A stretch of 64,000 nucleotides of DNA from Chlorokybus atmophyticus (Eukaryota; Streptophyta; Chlorokybophyceae; Chlorokybales; Chlorokybaceae): contig RHPI01002262.1 in assembly GCA_009103225.1 (NCBI GenBank), forward strand, positions 1,002,585 to 1,066,584, in the 5' to 3' direction. Below are positions 54,637 through 64,000 of the stretch, one piece after another. Numbering within the stretch: position 1 is the first letter of the stretch; the number at the start of each line of letters is the position of its first letter. The translations under genes were made by a program, and so were the position numbers. The notes under the pieces were generated by a model. That model saw only the letters and a list, made by a program, of their open reading frames with translations, was not told where the DNA came from and ran no database searches.

Positions 54637-57600
54637 ATGGCCGGCAACCTGCTGCTGCGGTCGAGTGGCAGGGACGCCGCGCGCTCTGGCAACCCCGACG
54701 ACGACCAGGAGGAGGAGGAGGAACAGCAGGCGTACGGCAGCTTGAGGCTGTCGAAGGCAGGCAACGCGGTGGCCATCGCGCGCATGCGCAGGCGGGCACT
54801 GACGGCGCTCTTCCGCACAGTGAGTGGGGGCACAGTGGCATGGATGGCTGTTGCTGTTGCTGCCTTTGTCGTAACGTCGTCGTCGTTGCTGCTGGCTCAG
54901 TCGGGCATGAAGCAGCTGGATGTCGCACAGAGAGCAGAGGAGAACGCCACAAAGACTGCCAGCGTAAGGGACAGAGCTTGGATGGTACGAGTGTGCATTG
55001 GATAGTCCAGCACTCGCCACGCGTCGTGTTGGTGGTCACAGCGTGAGGTGTTCCTGCTTGCTGCTCGATACCCGCACATTTTCATCCGCACGCGCATGCG
55101 TGTGTGTGATTCGCGTGTGCGTGCAGTTGGCGTTGAGGCTGCGGCTGCTTCGTCGCCTCCGCGACGCGGACAGGCTCGAACACCTCCTCCACCGCCTCCG
55201 CCACGTCCTCTCCCACCCCACCACAAGGTCAGGACAACAATGAACATCATCATCATCACCATCACCAGCCATTGTAAGATCGGTTATGATCAAACCGTGA
55301 GAGACGCGTTGTTGTTGGCCTGGCGCAGCGCACAGCAGCAGCAGCAGGAGCAGCAGCCATGTCATCCTGTGGAGGAGTGCGAGGCGCTCGTGGCCGTCCT
55401 GCTCGCCCTGGCGGTACGCGTGTGTCACGTTCACATACGCTCGTGTTGCAGCGATGCTCAGTGCATTGCAGCGAGCGCATGATGATATGGTACGTGGCAG
55501 GATGTGGACGCTTGCGGTAAGGTCACGCCAGAGACAGGGACTCAAAGAACTCATGACGATGATGAGATTGGTGGGCAGTCCAACATGGCGCTGAAACTGG
55601 CAGAGGAGTACCTCTTCTGCGCCCGCCTCGACGCCACGCCAACCAGCGCATTCGCATCGCACGCCACAACACGAGACCACATCGACGGATCTGCCACACT
55701 ACAGCAAGCACAACCGCACGCAGACTGGCCTTTCACCGCCGCACCGGGCATCCCGTGCATGACTCGCCGCCATCGCAGCAACGCACATTCTTCGCGCTCG
55801 GACGCAAGCGTGTCCACATCGGGATGGAGGCTGCCGCACATAGACTTGGCCGACACGCCATCGTCACTTGACGACGCGTTTCTCGACACGTCGAGTGAGG
55901 GTGATGACCTGCTCATCGTCTCTGCAGCCATACCAGAAGCTGAGACTATGGCAAGGTTCAGAGAAGCAGCAGGCGGGAAGGATGTTGCGAGTAGTAGGCC
56001 AGGAGCTGTGCACAGCCCTGCCGGCGGCAGCAGTCTTGCAGACGCGTACATTTGGGTCGACGCCGCTGCTGCCGAGTGTGGTGATAAGGCTGCGCATTCT
56101 GAACGAAGAGCGCGCAGTTGGGACGACGTGCCGACGACATTGCCAGAAAACTCCGTCACACGGCATCTCACACACACCAAGTCCTCCCCACTCTCTTCAA
56201 CACTTCATGCAGAGGTATGCACAACAACAACAACAACAACAACGCTCCTGTTCGACTCACTCGGTTGTTGTCATGTCATCTCTCTCAGCTCGTGCAGGAC
56301 GCGCTTCTGGCCCTGCAGGGCTTCCGCGCGTCCGTGCGCAGGCTCGCCGCATCGTCTTCCTCCCGCCCGCGCAGCAGCCTGGCCTCCCTGCTGTCGTCGT
56401 TCGTCGATGCGGGGGAGGCGCGCGCCAGCATCGACCGCTTCGTCGCGCAGTACCAGGCGGGGACTTCGACGGCGTTGTGTGAGGATGGTGAAGGTGGTAT
56501 GATGGATCGGGGTCGAGGACTCGTGCTGCAGGCTTATGTGGGAGCTGTCGCCAATGTCCTCCAACAGTCCTCTGCAAAGGTGAGCAGTCGCACACACGCG
56601 CATGCATACACGCCACAACAGACACAGAGACGCATACGCACGTGCAAGTGCATTCGCATGCACACGTACACACACCCTCACGTACGACCATGGACATGCA
56701 TATGCACATGCACTCCCACGCACGCACCTACTCTCCAACCATGCGGCGTTACCTATGTGAATCTGATGCTACCACTGGTTGTGTGCGATTTGCAACCCAG
56801 CTGCAAAGTATGGCTGCGTTGCCAAGGGCATCATCGTACGATTACGATAGAGGGGCCAAGCCTTCCACCCTGCTGCAGCTGCTGGTGTCGACAGAGCCCA
56901 TACGCGACGAGCTCGCCACGCTGGCGACGCTGTGCATGTGCCATCCGTCACCCAGCGAGACACCGGCAGCATTCCCTGCTGGAGCGGCTTTGTTGACGTA
57001 CCTTCATGGCTTGGTCGTGGTGAGCATGCACACATGTACAGGGTAGTGACCAGGGTTCAATGTACTCAGTACACAAAGGCATGTGCACGTACTCAGCCGC
57101 ACACACAAGTCCACGCACACGCATGCACTGGTATGCGCACACGCACACGCACGCGCTTGTGCCCATACAGGATGAAGGCTCTGCCAACAACCGCATGCTT
57201 CGGTACCTCTTCGAGCGCGCGCTGCAGCCTTACCTCGCCTTCATACGCTCGTGGATCTATTCCGGCAACATCACCGACCCGTACAGCGAGTTCGTCATAA
57301 CAGACCCCAAAGACTCCACGCCGTGCTTTCTGCAACCAGTTCACCGCGAGTTGCTTCTGGCCGGCGAGCAGCTCCGTCTCCTACTGCAATACCCCGAAAC
57401 GCGCACGTTCGCGCTCGCGATGGTCGATCATCATCAAACCAACATCGACGACGACCCAACATTATCTATTCCTTCGTCAATGGGGATAGCAACCTCGCAA
57501 GCGCGTGCCAAGCGCATTGAGAAGATGTGGACGAAAGGCACGGCGATGCTCACGACACGGCTGGCAATTCAGCGACAGTGGATGAAAGAGGAGGTCGAAG

Positions 57601-60600
57601 CCGATGCCCTCGCACAGCACAAGGTGTGGAGTGTTGGCTATGACGTGCGTGTCAATATTGTGTAGCATTTGGGTTGCAGCGTTGTGAACAGGTGTTGTTG
57701 ATATTGCGCGCAGGAGCGCGTGCTGGAGGTTGAGCAACGGCAACTTCGGGAGTTGCAAGCAGAGGTGCGGTCGCGCGAGGCCAAGCGCGCTGTGATGCAA
57801 GAGCAGCAGGCTGAGCTGCGGTTGCGCGCGCTGCAAAGGTACGTGCACGCGAGCATCGCACAATGATGTATGGTGATTGGGGTGATGAGAGATGTTGTTG
57901 CTTAGGATCGAAGCGCGCGATGCGATGGAACAAGAGCGGGCGACAGCAAAGGCACAGGATATGCAGACTGCTCGTGAGCGGGCGAGCGTGGCTGCCACAC
58001 TCGTAATGGTGAGGACACACCACTTACATGCGCTTCGACTTGCATGCACGTCTGCAGGCGTGCATCCATGCGCACATGCACACGCCTCACGCACGCACGT
58101 CCGCGCACAACCGCACGTACATGCGCCCAAACGTGTCCACCCACCCCAAAGCGTACCAAACACAACCGCTGCAGGAGCATCTGGGTCACGTCGAGACGCT
58201 GGAGCAGAGGCGCGCGCTGGTGCGGTGGCGCACGCAGCGTTTCGCCCTCGACGCCCTCCGACGGTCGCATCTCCAACGCATCGCTGACTGCGAGGCCGCT
58301 GAGCTTGCACAACTTCAGCAGTCTTCTGGCCACGGGGCCGATGACAACGACGACAGCAACCCCATTGCAATTGAGGAATCGAACCAGAGTGTCCAAGATC
58401 ACACGCGCGAGACACATACCCTGACATCATCACCCGCACCAGAGTGTGTTGGCCGGAGAGACTCGCCTATCAGTCAAAGCACAGCGCCGGTGCCTCTGAG
58501 CAACGCTTCAGAGTGTGCTAGCGATGGCGATGCTAGTATTTGCTCTGAGCCGGCAACGGAAGCAGTCTCCATTGCAACAGTAGTAGATGATGTCGAAGGT
58601 AGTAATATTGATGATGCGAGCGTGCGTGGTGGTGATGGCTCGACTGCCGTCGAGTCCCCATCTGGGCGACGAGGTTGGGGTACGCCATCGACGAACCCGT
58701 TCCCGGCTGCGGGCGTCGCCTCCCCAAAGCCGCACGTGCAAACTTTAAATGCTGCTGCTGATGATGATGATGATGTTAGTCTGGAGCTAGCGTCGGGCAG
58801 GCCAAGCAGTGATGAGGCCACAGATTTGTCCGACAGTCAACCGACTGCAGCCGCAGATGAAGCACAACCGGCGTTTGCATCTCCTGATGGTGAGAAGATA
58901 GCCGGTTCACTTGTGTTGTTAACGTGTCTTCTGAGTGTGCTGACCAGGTGTGACATGTGGCTTGTGTGCAGGAGTTGATGCGGTGCAGCCCTCCAGTGTT
59001 GCTGAAGAGGCTGATGTTAGTGGTGATGAGGATGAAGATGGATTGCCACTTGCGCGCACGGACGTGCCGGCGCGCGTGGCCATCGATGCGTACTTCTCGT
59101 CCGAGATACTCGCGCAGTACGCGTTAGTGGATTCGTTAAGCTCACAGCTTGAGCTTAATGACTTGACGCACATACGTGTGACGTTGTATACGAGCTCTCT
59201 GTATCTGTGCAGGTACCGTGGCGTGTCGTCATGCTGCGTGGCCCTTCTCTGCGACCAACTCAGGTTGACCGACCACTGCGCCGCGCTGAGGAGGTACTTC
59301 TTCATGCAGGCGGGAGACTTTGCCGACGCCTTTGCTGAGATGCTCTTCACCAGGGTCAGTGTGTGCGCGCGGCAACACAAGCAGGCATCAGCTGACTGCA
59401 TCACAACCAACATAAACCAATTGGGTCCCACAGGCGGCGCATCCTGGAGGTTGGATCAACCCGCAGACGGGAGAGATATCGGCCATGTTGGATCGGGCCA
59501 TCCGCGCATCGTCGTGCAGCGGAGACGAGTACGCATCCTTCTTACACGTGGTCGTACACGACAAGGACACGCCCGCGGTGCCCGTCACCGCAGATAGTAA
59601 GCTTCACCACAAACAAAGTGATGGCATTCGAGTTACGATGCAAGACGTATGCCGTGTGATGTTGTTGTTATGTCAGGGGTGAACGCATTTGACTTCATCG
59701 GTCTAGAGTATCGCGTTGGCTGGCCACTCGACGCCGTCCTCACGCCCGACGTGTTCGATCAGTACCGCAAGCTCTTCTCCTTCTTACTCTCGACGAAGGT
59801 GGCCATCTTTGCTCTGCACGACGCGTGGACTTCTCTGCAAGACCTCGAGCGTCGCGGAAGGTGCGTACGTGTGTCATCCAGGCAGAGGGGGAGTGAGTTC
59901 TTCTTGTTGTGGTGTTGATGGTTGAGAACTTTGGTGGCTTTGTTCCAGGGATCAAATGAGGCCCCCGAGTTCATCAAGCAGCAGTCGGAGTAGCAAGTGG
60001 GCAAGGCGGTTGCGGCGGCTGCACATGTTTCGGCATCAGCTCGCGCACTTCATGAGTATCCTGCAGGGGTAAGCGGGACCCAGTATGGTTGACAGCGATC
60101 CACTTACGCATACGGGGTCGATGTGTGCGCGCGTGCACACTCACACACGTACCCCACCTCTACCCCAACCTCACACTGCTTGTTGCACTCGGCAGGTATC
60201 TGCACACGCAGCTGCTGGACATCCCATGGGCTGCGTTCCGGCGTCGTCTAGCTGAGAGCCGTCTCGGCGGCGACGCGGACGTGTCCACCCTGCGCGAGGC
60301 GCACCGCGTCTACGTGGAGGACGCGACGCGGCGTTGCCTGCTTCACCCTGAAGCAAAGGCCGTGAAGGCGGTGGTGGACGAGGCTTTGCAGCGGCTGCTC
60401 GACTTCCGCGCCCTCTTGCAACAAGTCCCCGACCCGGCCCTCCTCGCACCCGGGGGCAACGATGATCGCATGTATGGGCGCTTCCGTCGCGCACATGTGG
60501 CTTTTGATGAAGCCACCAAGCTCATGCACGGGCTCCTGCGCGCACTCGCAGCACGGGGACAGCTCGTCGATCTCTACACGCGACTCAACTTCAACCACTA

Positions 60601-60625
60601 CTTTGCCGCTGATGGACTCTCGTGA
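54637..60625 (+). CDS. GCP6: gamma-tubulin complex protein, GCP6/GCP5 type (17 exons)
   Basis: Exons: 54,637-54,819; 54,901-54,963; 55,127-55,227; 55,269-55,413; 55,501-56,214; 56,289-56,579; 56,801-57,019; 57,171-57,623; 57,714-57,838; 57,906-58,008; 58,175-58,889; 58,972-59,116; 59,213-59,354; 59,434-59,596; 59,677-59,860; 59,949-60,068; 60,196-60,625. Total 4296 nt, 1431 aa, phase kept throughout. N-terminal GRIP1 domain, about residues 400-640: LVQDALLALQGF, LQLLVSTEPIRDEL, FERALQPYLAFIRSW, SGNITDPYSEFVI. A charged coiled coil (about 690-830) and an acidic Ser/Asp-rich insertion (about 860-1060) follow. The C-terminal GRIP2 domain, which binds gamma-tubulin, starts at about 1070: EILAQYRGVSS, HCAALRRYFFMQAGDFA, FDFIGLEYRVGWPLDAVLT, FRHQLAHFMSILQGY. 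The long middle insertion favours GCP6 over GCP5. It would act at microtubule-nucleating centres. The start at 54,637 (GCCATGG) is my choice; 54,556 is possible. Confidence 0.92.
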
Positions 60626-62834
60626 CCCAAACCACAATCACGTTGCGGTCCTTTCCATTTCATGTGTTACAAGGCAGGATCAATCGCGTGTACAGCTAGT
60701 TATCGATCGGTGTCCAGCCGCAGTCCTTACCATAATGCAATTCATTGTGCGCAGCGGCTTCTCCAGACCTGTCGCGGATGAGGCGATGGTGACACCCCCT
60801 TGTTCCCAACACATTGCTTGTTCATGCCCATTACGTACTCGTATGCGCTCTGCGAAAGATGATTTTTGGGCATATGTTGATCTACGCATGAGGCAACCAT
60901 ATGTGCATGTCAGACACAACTTGAAAATAATTTATAATGAGTTGCCATTTACATGGATAGGCAGATGAGCATGTATACAGCATTGACCACATTTGATTGT
61001 TACCTAACAACATGATCAAAGTTCACCTCGTCTGTCCAATTTAACATCACATAAAAAATCAAGATGTTGATAAACTCACATATGAGGATAATTCATGCAA
61101 TATTGACATATTGTTACACATCATATTGCTGTAGCGTCAAAGTTGAGCAATGCTTATGTTTTTCGACAAACGTCAGAATGTAAACATGTTCACATACATA
61201 CAATTACTATGCTTCTATCATCGCATTACTACATACATATGTATTGATATTCTTGTGCGTAATAAATATGTAGCTCATATTCTTATAAACAAATTGCTGT
61301 TGCCAACTAATATTGCATGAATATACGCGTTTTGCATTCATACAATTGTAAAAGCATGTTAATAATAGCTTGATGTTAATGTGTTGCAACTAGTTTGTTA
61401 TAGATATACACATGCGTTCACATGTTATGCCTTTATCTTGCTTTGTATCTTAAAAATACGTCTTTACACATCAACATGTGTTTTGTATAACCAACCAAGA
61501 ACTTTAGCTCGTGTCATCTCAATATCTGCTTGGTCAGTCTACCCTCATTGTAATTTAAACTCTTTTGGGACATCTTCGCAATGGTGACAATTGTTTGTGT
61601 GATTAAACTACGCGGGGCAATATTGCTTCTTGATAATCACTATCACACTTTCTGTAAGGACAATTGGTGCCGGTAGCAAATGTCATCATAATGTCATCAT
61701 GAGGTTGATTATTATACCTTAATCCATTGATCTATTGAAGTTTTATACAATACCTCATTTGTAACGATACTATTTACTTGTTGGTCGGGGCTTGGCAAAT
61801 CTATGCACAAGCACCAAGAACTTACAGTGGTAGTCTCACTAGCACCATGGTGCAGGGGAAGTTGCAGCAGCGCACGAAGGAAGGAGAGGATGACCACCAA
61901 CCTCTCCACACAACTTCAGCCCCAGGCACATCCACGCCCAAGACACCCACATGCACACACACGACACCACACAACACAAGGGATGAGGGGGAGAGCCCTT
62001 TCAACAACTACAACCAGGCACCCCACACACAAGTGGCCCTCAGGTGGTGAACACACTTCGATGTCTTGATCAATACTAACCCGATCCCTTACTCAAGGCT
62101 GCAACTGAGCATATATACCACATGCTGCTCTCCCAAGCACACAGGATGTCCAAGGCCGCCTAGGCCTTGTCACCATGCGCTGACCTTGTCCTAACATCGG
62201 AAGCTACAAACTCCACCTCGGGAGGATTAAACCACCTCGGATTCTTATAGGACAATCCTACCTCGGAATCACAAGTTTAGGCTCCCATAGTATCATGGGA
62301 GCGTGAACTTGTGTACTAGTACACATGTCCTTGCGGATTGCCCACGTGCACCACTTGCCTTGCGACTGTCACACCTGTGGCAAATCGCACTGCCACAGTC
62401 CACAACAAGTGGTTTGCCAAGTGATCTTGGCTCACATACTTGTAACTGCCCCTGCACGTGGCAACTTGCACTACTACTCGCAATAACAAGAGCTTACATG
62501 CCATAAGCATTGACCAGCTCTGTGCTAGCCCTCATCAATGCCTTGTGTAGTTTAACATCTTTCAAGGCAACATAGGCTCAAGAGCGGACCGCATGAGAGC
62601 ACACATATTAAGCACTTACACACGCTAATGAAATGGAAAATCCCACTCAGTCCCTTCTTCCAACATAAGTAAGGGTCAGAGAATTACCTTTGTCACCCTC
62701 ATAATCGTGACATCATTATAATAACCAGTTATTACTATAATGATAAGTAACAATGCGATGTAGTGATCAATTGTTAATGTACCAAAATGTCCAACTCTTG
62801 GCCGATGCATTACATGCAAGCGATACATAACTGC
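60626..62834. other. AT-richer intergenic DNA, no gene recognised
   Basis: The sequence downstream of the GCP gene is AT-rich (especially 60,950-61,780) and then mixed. ORFs are short and without domains. A CA-rich His/Thr stretch near 61,920-62,000 is low complexity. Confidence 0.5.
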
Positions 62835-62839
62835 TTTGC

Positions 62840-63381
62840 TGCTACGATTTATAGAAATCCGTGAGATTGCCCTCACTCATGGCAGTGACTTTTGCTGCCA
62901 TAGCCTCATGGTTGGAGCCCCCTTTTTGCACTGGTATCGGATGCTTGAGGTCGTGGGTTTGAATCTTGTTGGGGGATAGAGCACACGACAGCTTTTTAAA
63001 GTGATCAGGGGAATTTAACGCAAATGGGGGACGTCGATAAATCGATTTGCCGCGGGCGTGGGTTCGGACCTGCGTGCTGAGCTAATTTGACCTCAGCCGC
63101 GTAAGCGGTCGTATCCTATGGCAGGTCGCGTCGTAAGACGGTGAGGGTGGCCGGTGCTAGGTCGGTAGAGTACTGATTGTGGGCTCATACATGCCAATAG
63201 GCCGCGGGCGGGTCAGTTGTGGGCGGCCGTATTATGGAGACGCAGGTTGAACCCCCAAAAAGGGAACCTGGCGGGTCAAGTTGGGGAGGAATGTCACGGA
63301 TTCGTATACATCGTAGCAGGCCTCGCTTATGGCAACAGCTGTTGCTGCCATATCCAAGTGGTCGGAACCCCTTTTGTTACA
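62840..63381 (+). mobile_element. TRIM 2: complete miniature LTR retroelement with perfect target duplication
   Basis: Terminal repeats 62,840-62,930 (91 bp) and 63,292-63,381 (90 bp) both have TG...CA ends and share CATGGC/TATGGC, TTGCTGCCATA and GGAGCCCC/GGAACCCC blocks. A perfect 5-bp direct repeat TTTGC flanks the element (62,835-62,839 and 63,382-63,386). One base after the left repeat is TGGTATCGGATGC, an initiator-Met-tRNA-like primer site. The polypurine tract AGTTGGGGAGGAA lies directly before the right repeat. The 361-bp interior has no ORF of note. The right repeat starts TGTCACGGA like TRIM 1, so the two may be related. Divergence between the repeats indicates an old insertion. 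Confidence 0.88.
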
Positions 63382-63386
63382 TTTGC

Positions 63387-64000
63387 ATATGATTACTTTT
63401 GCCAAAGTAGGCATGGGTATAACTTGTGACACTTGACCCTCAGGTTCTACTGCCTGCTCTTGCTGCTGTCAACTTGCCCGCTATCATCCCCCACCTCCTT
63501 GCATGCACTTGGGCAGCGCATGTAGTTTCCGCCCTTACCCGTTGGCAATTGAGAGTGTCTATGTGTTGGATTGCTGGCTGTGCGTGTTGAGCTTGCTTGT
63601 GAGTGTGCTTGCTGCTTAAAACCTACTGGAAAGCCCATACAATAAAGCAATTGTCTGGTGCAACCCATGTCATAATGACACAACCTCGCTAGGTAGCATC
63701 GCGCTGTAGTGATCAACGGTCACTGTATCGAAGGAGCGACAATTCCTTGAAGACGCAAAATGGGAAGAAGCTTATGCCGGTAGTCTATGATTGAAGCACA
63801 CGGACGATCGTGACGAAGCATGGCGACGTAGGTAGGCCGCGAAACGTGGTAAAGCTTGTGTGAACGCATGCGTAGCTGACCGCAGCGCTAATGACTGCAA
63901 ATTCAGTGCCGTCAGTCGGCGCTGTTGGTATTGTGACCGACATTGTGACGATAGTAATTTGGAAGCGGCCGTTATGAAATACAATGGACATCGTACAATT
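63387..64000. other. no feature recognised
   Basis: Short overlapping ORFs only, on both strands. I see no conserved domain or repeat boundary. Confidence 0.4.

Noticed and set aside
54256-55039. Minus-strand ORFs of up to 227 codons opposite the first GCP exons
   Set aside because: Pro/Ser/Arg-rich antisense shadows of GC-rich exons.
59176-59212. 37-nt intron (gtgtgacg...tgtgcag) in the GCP gene
   Set aside because: It would break the frame; the donor at 59,117 with the same acceptor keeps the frame and restores the conserved QYRGVSS spacing.
62890-63260. tRNA-like A-box and B-box motifs suggesting a SINE
   Set aside because: The GGTATC and GGTTTGAATC stretches are explained by the primer site of a TRIM, whose terminal repeats, polypurine tract and target duplication are all visible.

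Overview
The window is nuclear DNA of a photosynthetic eukaryote, most likely a green alga. The genes have GT-AG introns (and apparently some GC-AG introns) filled with TG/CA microsatellites. One protein carries a plastid-type leader followed by a twin-arginine thylakoid signal. The transposon mix (chromodomain Ty3/gypsy, Ty1/copia, and DIRS-like elements including one with an inverted tyrosine recombinase, as known from the Volvox element Kangaroo) fits green algae. I cannot name the species.

Positions 1 to about 48,000 are a graveyard of nested, decayed retroelements. In order they are: Ty3/gypsy element A (1-4750, +); a DIRS/Kangaroo-like element D (about 6.7-12.9 kb) whose tyrosine recombinase is convergent with its reverse transcriptase; Ty3/gypsy element B (13,878-20,801, -) with two LTRs; low-complexity and palindromic arrays (20.8-25.5 kb); a second DIRS-like element E (26.6-31.1 kb, -) whose recombinase is collinear with RT and is split by a 494-bp TRIM; a Ty1/copia remnant F with LTR and gag (31.3-33.0 kb, -); a DIRS-type gag fragment (33.8-35.1 kb, +); a comparatively intact Ty3/gypsy element C with both LTRs, a primer binding site and a polypurine tract (35,727-43,199, +); and copia 3' ends (43.3-43.9 and 47.4-47.8 kb). 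I found no cellular gene here apart from one doubtful acidic ORF.

The most unusual component is a family of seven copies of a small repeat. Its two full copies are exactly 486 bp, have no terminal inverted repeats and carry a compound hairpin at one end. Both full copies sit at the same ten bases, ATATGAGTTT, inside coding sequence of two different Ty3/gypsy elements, and the other copies have nearly the same flank. This looks like target-specific insertion by a non-autonomous element I cannot assign to a known class.

Positions 48.4-60.6 kb are a GC-rich gene island with four multi-exon genes in two divergent pairs. They are: an unidentified strand-rich 472-aa protein (-); a predicted thylakoid-lumen proline-iminopeptidase-like alpha/beta hydrolase with two of its three catalytic residues replaced (+); mitochondrial-type ribosomal protein bS6 (-); and a 17-exon gamma-tubulin complex protein of the GCP5/GCP6 type (+). 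The exon models come from reading splice sites by eye, and reading phase is kept at every junction. Positions 60.6-64.0 kb are AT-richer intergenic DNA holding a second, complete TRIM (62,840-63,381) with a perfect 5-bp target duplication.
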